Shown here in pieces: positions 17,011 to 25,635 of a DNA stretch of 64,000 nucleotides. A program made the translations under genes and the position numbers. The notes beneath the pieces were generated by a model. The model was not told the origin of the DNA. It did not search any database and saw nothing but the letters and a program-made list of their open reading frames with translations. Origin of the DNA: Actinomadura hallensis (GTDB lineage Bacteria; Actinomycetota; Actinomycetes; Streptosporangiales; Streptosporangiaceae); the NCBI RefSeq assembly GCF_006716765.1, contig NZ_VFPO01000001.1, forward strand, positions 4,898,001-4,962,000, read 5' to 3'. Positions within the stretch are counted from its first letter, which is position 1. Each line of letters starts with the position of its first letter.

Positions 17011-20000
17011 GTGTCGACAGAGTCGTCGCAATCAAGTGCCGACCCAACGATGACCGATTTCGGTGCCAACGAGTGGCTGGTCGACGAGCTGTACCAGAAG
17101 TACCTCGAAGACCCCAGCTCGGTTGACGAAGCCTGGTGGAACTTCTTCGCGGACTACCGGCCCGACAGCCGGCCCGCGTCGGGGACCCCGGCCTCGCCGG
17201 GGGCGCCCCACACCGGGAGCGCGGCCCCGACGGCCCCGAACGGCAGCGCGGCCGCCCCGCCGTCGCCGGCGAAGCCGGTCGAGCCCCCGAAGGCGCCGCG
17301 CAGGCCTCCTGCGCCCGCCGCCCCGAAGGAGCCGGAGCGCAGGCCGGCTCCTCCCCCGGTGCCGGAGGGCGCCGAGGAGGTCAGGTTGCGCGGCGCCGCC
17401 GCCCGGACGGCCACCAACATGGAGGCCAGCCTGGCGGTGCCGACCGCGACGAGCGTGCGGACGATCCCGGCCAAGTTGCTGATCGACAACCGGATCGTCA
17501 TCAACAACCATTTGAAGCGCGGCCGCGGCGGCAAGGTCTCGTTCACCCACCTGATCGGGTACGCGATCGTCAAGGCGCTCGCCGCGATGCCGGAGATGAA
17601 CACCGCGTTCACCGAGGTCGACGGCAAGCCGGTCCAGATCCGGCCCGAGCACGTCAACTTCGGGCTGGCGATCGACCTGCAGAAGAGCGACGGGTCGCGC
17701 CAGCTGGTCGTGCCGAACATCAAGGCCGCCGACACCCTCGACTTCCGGCAGTTCTGGGCCGCCTATGAGGAGATCGTCCGCAAGGCCCGCAACAACAAGC
17801 TGACCATCGAGGACTTCCAGGGCACGACGATCAGCCTGACGAACCCGGGCACGATCGGGACCGTGCACTCGGTGCCGCGGCTGATGCCGGGCCAGGGGAC
17901 GATCATCGGCGTGGGCGCGATGGAGTACCCGGCCGAGTTCGCCGGCGCGTCCGACGAGACGCTGGCGCGGATGGGGATCAGCAAGGTGATGACGCTGACC
18001 TCCACCTATGACCACCGGATCATCCAGGGCGCGCAGTCCGGCGACTTCCTGCGCCGCATCCACGAGCTGCTGCTCGGCGCGGACGGCTTCTACGACGAGA
18101 TCTTCGAGGCGCTGCGCATCCCGTACGAGCCGGTGCGCTGGGTGCAGGACATCTCCGTCTCCCACGAGGACGACGTCGCCAAGGTCGCCCGCGTCCACGA
18201 GCTGATCCACGCCTACCGGGTCCGCGGCCACCTGATGGCCGACACCGACCCGCTGGAGTACAAGCAGCGCCGCCACCCCGACCTCGACATCCTCAAGCAC
18301 GGGCTCACCCTGTGGGACCTGGAGCGCGAGTTCGCGACGGGCGGGTTCGGCGGCAAGCCGACGATGAAGCTGCGCGACATCCTCGGCGTGCTGCGGATGG
18401 CGTACTGCCGCACGGTCGGCATCGAGTACATGCACATCCAGGACCCGGAGGAGCGGGCCTGGATCCAGGAGCGCGTGGAGATCCCGCACGAGAAGCCGTC
18501 GCGGGAGGAGCAGCTGCACGTGCTCCGGCGGCTGAACAGCGCCGAGGCGTTCGAGACGTTCCTGCAGACGAAGTACGTCGGGCAGAAGCGGTTCTCGCTG
18601 GAGGGCGGCGAGTCCGTCATACCGCTGCTCGACTCGGTGATCTCGGCGGCGGCGCAGGCCGGCCTGGACGAGGTCGTCATCGGGATGGCGCACCGCGGCC
18701 GGCTGAACGTCCTGGCCAACATCGTCGGCAAGTCCTACGGGCAGATCTTCGGCGAGTTCGAGGGCAACCTCGACCCGCGCAGCGCCCAGGGCTCCGGCGA
18801 CGTGAAGTACCACCTCGGCGCGTCGGGCGAGTTCGTCGCCCCCGACGGCTCCAAGATCCACTGCGAGCTGGTGGCGAACCCGTCGCACCTGGAGACGGTC
18901 AACCCGGTGCTGGAGGGCGTCGTCCGCGCCAAGCAGGACATCCTGGACGTCGGCGAGGCGGGCTTCAGCGTGCTGCCGCTGCTCGTCCACGGCGACGCCG
19001 CGTTCGCCGGGCAGGGCGTGGTGGCCGAGACGCTGAACCTGTCGCAGCTGCGCGGCTACCGCACCGGCGGCACCGTGCACGTGATCATCAACAACCAGGT
19101 CGGCTTCACCACCGCGCCGGAGCACTCGCGCTCCACGGTGTACTCCACCGACGTGGCCCGGATGATCCAGGCGCCGATCTTCCACGTCAACGGCGACGAC
19201 CCGGAGGCGTGCGCGCGGGTGGCGCGGCTGGCGTTCGAGTACCGGCAGACGTTCAAGAAGGACGTCGTCATCGACATGGTCTGCTACCGGCGCCGGGGCC
19301 ACAACGAGGGCGAGAACCCCTCGTTCACCCAGCCGCTGATGTACGACCTGATCGACGCGAAGCGGTCGGTGCGCAAGCTCTACACCGAGGCGCTGATCGG
19401 CCGCGGCGACATCACGGTCGAGGAGGCCGAGCAGGCGCTGCGCGACTACCAGGAGCAGCTGGAGCGCGCCTTCACCGAGACCCGGGAGGCGGCGAAGCGG
19501 CCGCAGGAGCCGGGCTCGGTGGTGAAGCCGGACGTCGAGGAGCGCATCCCGATCGACCACGGGAAGGTCGGCACGGCGATCCCGCTGGAGACCGTCAAGC
19601 GGATCATCGACACGCAGGTGACGCTGCCGGAGGGCTTCACGCCGCATCCGCGCCTCCAGCCGATCCTGCAGCGCCGCGCCAAGACGATCGAGGAGGACTC
19701 GATCGACTGGGCGACCGGGGAGCTGCTGGCGATGGGCTCGCTGCTCATCGACGGCCACCCGGTGCGGCTCGTCGGGCAGGACACCCGGCGCGGGACGTTC
19801 GGCCAGCGGCACGCGGTGCTCGTCGACCGCAAGACCGGCGAGGAGTACACGCCGCTGAAGCAGTTCGGGAAGGGCGTGTCGAAGTTCTACGTCCACGACT
19901 CGCTGCTCAGCGAGTACGCGGCGATGGGCTTCGAGTACGGCTACTCGATGACCCGCCCGGACGCGCTGGTCTGCTGGGAGGCCCAGTTCGGCGACTTCGC

Positions 20001-20736
20001 CAACGGCGCCCAGACGGTCGTGGACGAGTACATCTCGTCGGGCGAGCAGAAGTGGGGCCAGCGCTCCAGCGTGGTCCTGCTGCTGCCGCACGGCTACGAG
20101 GGCCAGGGGCCCGACCACTCGTCGGCGCGCATCGAGCGGTACCTGCAGCTGTGCGCGCAGGACAACATGACGGTGGTGTACCCGACGACGACGGCGAACT
20201 ACTTCCACCTGCTGCGCTGGCAGGTGCTGTCGGGCCGCAACAAGCCGCTGATCGTGTTCACGCCGAAGTCGCTGCTGCGGCTGAAGGCGGCGGCCGCCCA
20301 GGTCTCGGAGATCACCGGGGGCGCGTTCCAGCCGGTGATCCCGGAGACCGATCCGGCGATCGACCCGAAGGGCGTGCGGCGGGTGCTGCTCACCACCGGC
20401 AAGATCTACTACGAGCTGGTGAAGGCGCGGGAGAGCGCGGGCGCGACCGACACCGCGATGATCCGGATCGAGCGGCTGTACCCGCCGCCGGTGGACGAGA
20501 TCAAGGCCGAGCTCGCGAAGTACCCGTCCGACGTCGAGGTCGTGTGGGTGCAGGACGAGCCGGCGAACATGGGCGCCTGGCCGTTCATGGCGCTGAAGCT
20601 GCCGCACCACATCGAGGGCCTGCGGATGTCGCGGATCTCCCGTCCGGCGTCCTCGTCGCCCGCGGTGGGGTCGGCGAAGCTGCACCAGGCGGAGCAGGAG
20701 GCTTTGATCGCCCGGGTGTTCGGCCAGCAGAAGTAG
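17011..20736 (+). CDS. kgd: Multifunctional 2-oxoglutarate decarboxylase/dehydrogenase E1 with E2 domain
   Basis: 1241 residues, the single-chain E2-E1 enzyme typical of Actinobacteria (Kgd/OdhA). The first 45 residues form the usual E1 N-terminal helix (ANEWLVDELYQKYLEDP); a Pro/Ala-rich linker follows; residues about 120-360 are a catalytic acyltransferase domain with DHRIIQG (His335) but no lipoyl domain. The rest is the ThDP-dependent E1, with HRGRLNVLAN at 561 and GDAAFAGQGV at 661. It decarboxylates 2-oxoglutarate in the TCA cycle together with an E2 encoded elsewhere. Starts at GTG 17011. Two perfect hairpins follow the stop. Confidence 0.97.
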   Translation: MSTESSQSSADPTMTDFGANEWLVDELYQKYLEDPSSVDEAWWNFFADYRPDSRPASGTPASPGAPHTGSAAPTAPNGSAAAPPSPAKPVEPPKAPRRPPAPAAPKEPERRPAPPPVPEGAEEVRLRGAAARTATNMEASLAVPTATSVRTIPAKLLIDNRIVINNHLKRGRGGKVSFTHLIGYAIVKALAAMPEMNTAFTEVDGKPVQIRPEHVNFGLAIDLQKSDGSRQLVVPNIKAADTLDFRQFWAAYEEIVRKARNNKLTIEDFQGTTISLTNPGTIGTVHSVPRLMPGQGTIIGVGAMEYPAEFAGASDETLARMGISKVMTLTSTYDHRIIQGAQSGDFLRRIHELLLGADGFYDEIFEALRIPYEPVRWVQDISVSHEDDVAKVARVHELIHAYRVRGHLMADTDPLEYKQRRHPDLDILKHGLTLWDLEREFATGGFGGKPTMKLRDILGVLRMAYCRTVGIEYMHIQDPEERAWIQERVEIPHEKPSREEQLHVLRRLNSAEAFETFLQTKYVGQKRFSLEGGESVIPLLDSVISAAAQAGLDEVVIGMAHRGRLNVLANIVGKSYGQIFGEFEGNLDPRSAQGSGDVKYHLGASGEFVAPDGSKIHCELVANPSHLETVNPVLEGVVRAKQDILDVGEAGFSVLPLLVHGDAAFAGQGVVAETLNLSQLRGYRTGGTVHVIINNQVGFTTAPEHSRSTVYSTDVARMIQAPIFHVNGDDPEACARVARLAFEYRQTFKKDVVIDMVCYRRRGHNEGENPSFTQPLMYDLIDAKRSVRKLYTEALIGRGDITVEEAEQALRDYQEQLERAFTETREAAKRPQEPGSVVKPDVEERIPIDHGKVGTAIPLETVKRIIDTQVTLPEGFTPHPRLQPILQRRAKTIEEDSIDWATGELLAMGSLLIDGHPVRLVGQDTRRGTFGQRHAVLVDRKTGEEYTPLKQFGKGVSKFYVHDSLLSEYAAMGFEYGYSMTRPDALVCWEAQFGDFANGAQTVVDEYISSGEQKWGQRSSVVLLLPHGYEGQGPDHSSARIERYLQLCAQDNMTVVYPTTTANYFHLLRWQVLSGRNKPLIVFTPKSLLRLKAAAAQVSEITGGAFQPVIPETDPAIDPKGVRRVLLTTGKIYYELVKARESAGATDTAMIRIERLYPPPVDEIKAELAKYPSDVEVVWVQDEPANMGAWPFMALKLPHHIEGLRMSRISRPASSSPAVGSAKLHQAEQEALIARVFGQQK

Positions 20737-20746
20737 TACCGGTCTC

Positions 20747-20778
20747 CCTCCTCCCGGGGCGTCCGCCCCGGGAGGAGG
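20747..20778 (+). terminator. Perfect 14-bp hairpin after kgd
   Basis: CCTCCTCCCGGGGC pairs with GCCCCGGGAGGAGG around a GTCC loop, 10 bp past the kgd stop. No U-tract follows, so it would be a tail-less terminator or a transcript-stabilising stem. Confidence 0.7.
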
Positions 20779-20792
20779 CGGCGACGCGGCGG

Positions 20793-20825
20793 CGAGGGCC
20801 CCGGTGCGGTGCACCGGGGCCCTCG
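20793..20825 (+). terminator. Second perfect hairpin (15 bp) after kgd
   Basis: CGAGGGCCCCGGTGC pairs with GCACCGGGGCCCTCG around a 3-base loop, ending 46 bp before the next start codon. It has no U-tract. Confidence 0.65.
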
Positions 20826-20871
20826 GCGTCGTGGGCGAGTTCACGGTTCGCAAGAAGGCGGAAAGCAGGTC

Positions 20872-21054
20872 ATGTACTTCACCGATCGGGGAATCGAGGA
20901 GCTGACGGATCGGCGCGGGGAGGAGGAGGTCAGCCTGACGTGGCTCGCGGAGCGGCTGCGCGAGTTCGTCGACCTGAACCCCGAGTTCGAGACGCCCGTC
21001 GACCGTCTCGCGACGTGGCTGGCGCGGCTGGACGACGAGGACGACGACGAGTGA
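20872..21054 (+). CDS. DUF6104 family small protein
   Basis: 60 residues, starting MYFTDRGIEEL, with a conserved core WLAERLREFVDLNPEFE and a C-terminal acidic run DDEDDDE. Short conserved actinobacterial proteins of this type are usually encoded near kgd; the function is unknown. ATG 20872 follows a GGCGGAAAG ribosome-site region. The frame extends upstream into the hairpins but without coding character. Confidence 0.85.
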   Translation: MYFTDRGIEELTDRRGEEEVSLTWLAERLREFVDLNPEFETPVDRLATWLARLDDEDDDE

Positions 21055-21087
21055 TCCCGGCCCTCCCCCCGGGGAGGCCGAGAACGC

Positions 21088-21123
21088 GATACATCTTGAC
21101 TTTCGACGAACGCGACATATCGT
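21088..21123 (+). promoter_or_regulatory. Promoter and probable PadR operator of the DUF4097-padR operon
   Basis: TTGACT (21096-21101) and TATCGT (21118-21123) are spaced by 16 bp. The promoter is bracketed by the half-sites CGATACATC on the left and GACATATCG on the right, an imperfect inverted repeat that would suit the PadR regulator encoded in this operon. Confidence 0.6.
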
Positions 21124-21165
21124 GTTAACTGGCTACGGAACGCTCGGACGAAGGGGCAGGTCCCG

Positions 21166-21987
21166 ATGTCGCGCTGGACGATCGACGAACCGACCGCACT
21201 CGACTTCGACGGCGTCGTCGCCCTGCGGGCCACGCTGATCGCCGGCGACGTCTCGGTGCTCGCGTCCGACGAGCGGCCCTCCGTCATGATCGGCGACGTG
21301 GAGGGCCCGCCGCTGGTGGTCGGCCACGAGGCCGGCATGCTGACGATCACCCACGAGAAGCTGTGGGAGGGCGTGCTGAGCTGGCTGCGCACGCAGAAGT
21401 GCCGCGCGTCCATCACGGTGACCGTCCCGCACGACTGCCCGGTCACCCTGAACCTGGTGTCGGCGGACGCGGTGGTGACCGGCATGTCCGCCCGCACGTC
21501 CGTCAAGAGCGCCTCCGGCGACGTGACGCTCGACGAGGTGTCCGGCGCGATCGACGCCAACACCGTCTCCGGCGCGATCGAGGCGCAGGGCCTGAACGGG
21601 ACGGTGTCGTTCACCTCCGTGTCCGGCGACCTGTCCCTGGCCGGCGGGTCCATCGAGCACCTGGGCGCCCGGTCGGTCAGCGGGCGCATCGCCGCCGACG
21701 TGCGGCTGGCCGCCGACGGCCGCGTCGACGTCAACACGGTCTCGGGCGAGGTCGCGCTGCGCATCCCCGAGACCGCGGACGCGGAGGTGTCGCTGAACTC
21801 GGCGGCAGGGCGGATCGACACGTCCTTCCCCGAGCTCGGCCGCGAGGAGCGGACCGTCGCGCGCAGCGTCACCGGCAAGCTCGGGGCCGGCACGGGACGG
21901 CTCACGGTCAACACCGTGTCCGGCGCCGTCACCCTCGTCGGCCGCGACGACGATCCCGGCGGCGCCGGACCCCGGATGGAGAAGTGA
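21166..21987 (+). CDS. DUF4097 beta-helix repeat protein
   Basis: 273 residues. From about residue 105 on, it is built of VSG-containing strands (SASGDVTL, EVSGAIDA, TVSGAIEA, SVSGDLSL, SVSGRIAA, TVSGEVAL), the right-handed beta-helix of DUF4097/DUF4098 proteins. No signal peptide is visible. It is followed 7 bp later by the PadR gene, a conserved actinobacterial pair of unknown function, often linked to envelope stress. Confidence 0.88.
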   Translation: MSRWTIDEPTALDFDGVVALRATLIAGDVSVLASDERPSVMIGDVEGPPLVVGHEAGMLTITHEKLWEGVLSWLRTQKCRASITVTVPHDCPVTLNLVSADAVVTGMSARTSVKSASGDVTLDEVSGAIDANTVSGAIEAQGLNGTVSFTSVSGDLSLAGGSIEHLGARSVSGRIAADVRLAADGRVDVNTVSGEVALRIPETADAEVSLNSAAGRIDTSFPELGREERTVARSVTGKLGAGTGRLTVNTVSGAVTLVGRDDDPGGAGPRMEK

Positions 21988-21994
21988 GGACCAC

Positions 21995-22804
21995 GTGAGC
22001 GCGGTTTTCCGCCACGGCCGCCTGCGGCTGTACCTGCTGAAGCTGCTGCAGGAGAGCCCGCGGCACGGCTACGAGGTGATCCGGCTCCTGCAGGACCGGT
22101 TCCTCGGGGTCTACTCGCCCTCCCCCGGCACGATCTATCCGCGGCTGGCCCGGCTGGAGTCCGACGGCCTCGTCGTCCACGAGGTGATCAAGGGCAAGAA
22201 GGTGTACTCGCTGACCGACAAGGGCCGCGAGGAGCTGGAACGCCGGATGGACGAGCTGGCGGAGCTGGAGGAGGAGATCGCCGCCTCCGCGCAGGAGTTC
22301 GCCCGCGGGGTGCAGGAGGACGTCCGGCAGACCGTCCGGACGCTGCGCGAGGAGCTCACCCAGGCCGCCCGCACGATGCGCGAGCAGGGCAGGGTCGCGT
22401 CCAAGGACGCCTGGAAGGAGACCGCCGACCGCCAGAAGGACGAGTGGCGGCGGCAGAAGGAGCACTGGCGCGAGCAGACGCAGGCGTGGAAGGAGGAGTG
22501 GCGGCGCACCTGGGACGACGCCTGGAAGACGGCGACCGGCACCCGCGAGGACGTCGCCCGCCTCAAGCTGGAGCGCCTGCTCCGCAGGTTCGTCGAGGAC
22601 GTCCGCCGGTCCGCCGCGCACGCCCGGCTGGACGAGGACGCCCTCGCCGCGGCCCAGGCGATCCTCGACGAGGCCCGCGCCCGCCTGAGGGACGAGGTGT
22701 TCGGGCGCGGCCGGGACCGCGCCGAGGAGCGGGACGCCGGCCGCGCCCACGACGGAGCACGTGACGGCGCCCGGGATCGTGACGGGGACGGCCGCGGGCC
22801 GTGA
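21995..22804 (+). CDS. PadR-family regulator with long Trp-rich coiled coil
   Basis: 269 residues. The PadR winged helix spans about 6-80 (LLKLLQESPRHGYEVI, SPGTIYPRLARLE). Most PadR proteins end near 110-180 residues; here a charged helix continues to about 250 with seven Trp between about residues 130 and 175 and heptad-like EEL/RRQ spacing, then a polar Arg/Asp tail. GTG 21995 has GAGGACC upstream. It probably represses its own operon through the dyad at 21088-21123. Confidence 0.88.
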   Translation: MSAVFRHGRLRLYLLKLLQESPRHGYEVIRLLQDRFLGVYSPSPGTIYPRLARLESDGLVVHEVIKGKKVYSLTDKGREELERRMDELAELEEEIAASAQEFARGVQEDVRQTVRTLREELTQAARTMREQGRVASKDAWKETADRQKDEWRRQKEHWREQTQAWKEEWRRTWDDAWKTATGTREDVARLKLERLLRRFVEDVRRSAAHARLDEDALAAAQAILDEARARLRDEVFGRGRDRAEERDAGRAHDGARDGARDRDGDGRGP

Positions 22805-22834
22805 CCGGGACGCCCCGGCCACGGCCCGGCCGCG

Positions 22835-23803
22835 TCACGGCGTGAAGACGATCTTGCCGAAGAGGTCGCCGTCCCGCATCGCGGCGAACCCCTCGCGCGC
22901 CCGGCTCAGCGGCAGCGTCCGGTCGATCGGCGGCCGCACGCCCGTCTTGACCAGGAACCGCGCGAGCCGCTCCAGCTGGTCGCGCGTGCCCATGGTGGAG
23001 CCGATCACCTGGAGCTGCAGGAAGAACACCCGGTTCAGCTCCGCGGGCGGCACCTGGCCGCTGGTGGCGCCGGAGACCACCACCCGGCCGCCGGGCCGCA
23101 GCGACTTCAGCGAGTGCGACCACGTCGCCTGCCCGACCGTCTCGATGACGGCGTCCACCCGCTCGGGGAGCCGCGCGCCGGTCTCCAGCGCGAGGTCCGC
23201 ACCGAGCTCCTGCGCCCGCCGGCGCTTGTCCTCGCTGCGGCTGGTGGCGTAGACGCGGTACCCCGCGGCCGACGCGAGCGCGATCGCGGCGGTCGCGACC
23301 CCGCCCCCGGCGCCCTGCACGAGGACGGACGAGCCCGGCTCCAGGCCGGCCTTGTCGAACAGCATCCGGTAGGCGGTGAGCCACGCCGTGGGCAGGCACG
23401 CCGCCTCCTCGAACGACAGCTCGGCGGGCTTCGGGACGAGGTTGCGGCGCGGCACCGCGACCTTCTCGGCCAGCGTCCCCGGGTGGGCCTCCGAGAGCAG
23501 CGACCGCTTCGGGTCGAGGGTCTCGTCGCCGCCGCCCCGGTCCGGGTCGCCGATCACCGAGTGCACGATGACCTCGTTGCCGTCCTCGTCGACCCCGGCC
23601 GCATCGCAGCCGAGGATCATCGGGAGCCGGTCGGCGGGCAGCCCGACGCCCTTCAGCGACCACAGGTCGTGGTGGTTGAGCGCGGCGGCCTTCACGGTGA
23701 CGGTCGTCCAGCCGTCCGGGACCTCGGGCTCGGGCGCCTCCCCCACCGTCAGCCCGTTCAGCGGGTCGTCTGCGTCGATCTTCGTAGCGGTGACAGCGAG
23801 CAT
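22835..23803 (-). CDS. Zinc-free MDR quinone oxidoreductase-like protein
   Basis: 322 residues of the medium-chain dehydrogenase/reductase superfamily. N-terminal GroES-like domain (LNHHDLWSLKGVG, GCDAAGVDEDGNEVIVH), then a Rossmann fold with VLVQGAGGGVATAAIALA binding NADPH. The structural-zinc cysteines of alcohol dehydrogenases are absent, which points to a quinone or enone reductase. The ATG at 23803 is preceded by TAGTGT and six bases, with no ribosome site, so the mRNA is probably leaderless. Confidence 0.9.
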   Translation of the reverse strand: MLAVTATKIDADDPLNGLTVGEAPEPEVPDGWTTVTVKAAALNHHDLWSLKGVGLPADRLPMILGCDAAGVDEDGNEVIVHSVIGDPDRGGGDETLDPKRSLLSEAHPGTLAEKVAVPRRNLVPKPAELSFEEAACLPTAWLTAYRMLFDKAGLEPGSSVLVQGAGGGVATAAIALASAAGYRVYATSRSEDKRRRAQELGADLALETGARLPERVDAVIETVGQATWSHSLKSLRPGGRVVVSGATSGQVPPAELNRVFFLQLQVIGSTMGTRDQLERLARFLVKTGVRPPIDRTLPLSRAREGFAAMRDGDLFGKIVFTP

Positions 23804-23809
23804 GAACGC

Positions 23810-23815
23810 ACACTA
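23810..23815 (-). promoter_or_regulatory. -10 box of a leaderless promoter (quinone oxidoreductase)
   Basis: On the minus strand TAGTGT is followed by six bases (gcgttc) and ATG 23803. It fits the TANNNT-N6-start leaderless layout. Confidence 0.55.
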
Positions 23816-23834
23816 GCCGTCCGTGCGGCACGGC

Positions 23835-23870
23835 GGACGGCCCGCCCCCCGGGCGGGAGGCGGGCCGTCC
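23835..23870 (-). terminator. Hairpin terminator of the amino-acid ABC operon
   Basis: GGACGGCCCGCC pairs perfectly with GGCGGGCCGTCC over 12 bp, 32 bp after the ABC ATPase stop. No U-tract follows. Confidence 0.65.
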
Positions 23871-23901
23871 GGACGAACGTCGCGCGGGACGCCGGGGCGG
23901 G

Positions 23902-24702
23902 TCAGAGCACCTTGGACAGGAAGTCCCGCGTCCGCGGGTGCTGCGGGTTCGACAGGACCTCCCGGGGCGTGCCCTCCTCGACCACGACGCCGCCGTCCAT
24001 GAAGACCAGCGAGTCGCCGACCTCGCGGGCGAAGCCCATCTCGTGGGTCACCACGATCATCGTCATGCCGTCGAGGGCGAGCTGCTTCATGACGTCCAGG
24101 ACCTCCCCGACCAGCTCGGGGTCCAGCGCGGAGGTCGGCTCGTCGAACAGCATCAGCCGGGGCTCCATGGCGAGCGCCCGCGCGATCGCCACCCGCTGCT
24201 GCTGCCCGCCGGACAGCTGCGAGGGGTAGACCTGCGCCTTGTCGGCCAGCCCGACCCGGTCCAGCAGCGCGAGGGCCCGCTGCCGCACCTGCTCCTTCGG
24301 CAGCTTCTTCACCCAGATCGGCGCGCCCATGACGTTCTCCAGCGCCGTCATGTGGGGGAAGAGGTTGAACCGCTGGAACACCATGCCGATCTCGCGGCGC
24401 TGCGCGGCGACCTCCCGGTCGCGCAGCTCGTAGAGCTTGCCGCCCTGCTGCCGGTAGCCGACCAGGTGGCCGTTCACCCACAGCCGGCCCGCGTTGATCT
24501 TCTCCAGGTGGTTGATGCAGCGCAGGAACGTCGACTTGCCGGACCCGGACGGGCCGACGACGCACATCACCTCGCCCTGCCGCACCTCCAGGTCGACGCC
24601 CTTCAGCACCTCCAGCCGGCCGAACGACTTGTGCACCCGCTCGGCCTTCACCATCAGCCCGCCGCTCTCCGGCGCCGGGGTCCCGGCGAGGGGATCGGTC
24701 AC
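23902..24702 (-). CDS. Polar amino-acid ABC transporter ATP-binding protein
   Basis: 266 residues. Walker A GPSGSGKST, Q-loop FQRFNLFPHMTALEN, signature LSGGQQQRVAIARALA, Walker B LMLFDEPTSALDPE and the H-loop VVTHEM are all intact; this is the GlnQ/GluA type. GTG 24702 has GGAGGTGG seven bases upstream and lies 14 bp after the permease stop. It works with the permease and binding protein encoded upstream on the same strand. Confidence 0.93.
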   Translation of the reverse strand: MTDPLAGTPAPESGGLMVKAERVHKSFGRLEVLKGVDLEVRQGEVMCVVGPSGSGKSTFLRCINHLEKINAGRLWVNGHLVGYRQQGGKLYELRDREVAAQRREIGMVFQRFNLFPHMTALENVMGAPIWVKKLPKEQVRQRALALLDRVGLADKAQVYPSQLSGGQQQRVAIARALAMEPRLMLFDEPTSALDPELVGEVLDVMKQLALDGMTMIVVTHEMGFAREVGDSLVFMDGGVVVEEGTPREVLSNPQHPRTRDFLSKVL

Positions 24703-24716
24703 GCTGCCACCTCCGC

Positions 24717-25631
24717 TCACTGGCCACCGCCCCCGCCCCGGAGGCGGATCCGCGGCTCGCGCGACGAACCGTTCCGGCCGACCCCGCGGCTGTAGTGACG
24801 TTCCAGGTAGTGCTGGCCCACCATCATCAGCGAGGACAGGAACAGGTACCACAGGCACGCCATGATCAGCATCGGGACGATCTGATAGGTGTTGGCGTAG
24901 ATGGTCTGCGCGGTGAACGTCAGCTCGCTGAACGGGATGGCCGCGACCAGCGAGGTGTTCTTCATCGTCGAGAGCGCCTCGTTGCCGGTCGGCGGGATGA
25001 TGACCCGCATCGCCTGCGGCAGCACGATGCGGCGCATCGTCTGCATCCGGGACATGCCGAGGGCGCTCGCCGCCTCCTGCTGGCCCTCGTCCACCGACAG
25101 GATCCCGGCCCGGATGATCTCCGCCATGTAGGCGGCCTCGTTGAGGATGAGCCCGAGCCCGGCGGCGATCATCGCCGTCACCAGGGACTGTGTCTGCCAG
25201 GTGTGGAACTCCGGCCCGAACGGGATGCCGATCCCGACGGTCGGCAGCAGCGAGCCGATGGCGCCCCAGATCAGCAGCTGCGTGTAGAGCGGCGTACCGC
25301 GGAAGAACCACAGGTAGAACCAGGCCGCGCCGCTCAGCAGCGGGTTGGGGGACAGCCGCATCAGCGCGAGGACGGTGCCGAGCGCGATTCCGCCGACCAT
25401 CGCGGCGACGGTCAGCAGGATGGTGTTGCGGACGCCCTTGAGCACCGCGACGGAGAAGATGTACTTGCGCTGCTCGGGCCAGTTCAGCGCGTCGCTCGTC
25501 AGCAGGAAGTTGACGAACATCGCGATGAGGACGAGCACGACGGCCGCCGCGATCCAGCGGCCGGGATGCCTGACCGGGACGGCCCGGATCGCTTCGGGCC
25601 GTCCCTTCTCGACGTCGTCGTCGACCGTCAT
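24717..25631 (-). CDS. Polar amino-acid ABC transporter permease
   Basis: 304 residues with an N-terminal helix (about 27-46), then a conserved HisM-like domain: ILLTVAAMVGGIALG, FRGTPLYTQLL, the EAA loop EAASALGMSRMQTMRRIVLPQA, and PPTGNEALSTMKNTSL. Only one permease gene is present, so it would act as a homodimer. The C-terminus is Arg/Gly-rich. It follows the binding-protein gene by 4 bp. Confidence 0.93.
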   Translation of the reverse strand: MTVDDDVEKGRPEAIRAVPVRHPGRWIAAAVVLVLIAMFVNFLLTSDALNWPEQRKYIFSVAVLKGVRNTILLTVAAMVGGIALGTVLALMRLSPNPLLSGAAWFYLWFFRGTPLYTQLLIWGAIGSLLPTVGIGIPFGPEFHTWQTQSLVTAMIAAGLGLILNEAAYMAEIIRAGILSVDEGQQEAASALGMSRMQTMRRIVLPQAMRVIIPPTGNEALSTMKNTSLVAAIPFSELTFTAQTIYANTYQIVPMLIMACLWYLFLSSLMMVGQHYLERHYSRGVGRNGSSREPRIRLRGGGGGQ

Positions 25632-25635
25632 GCGA

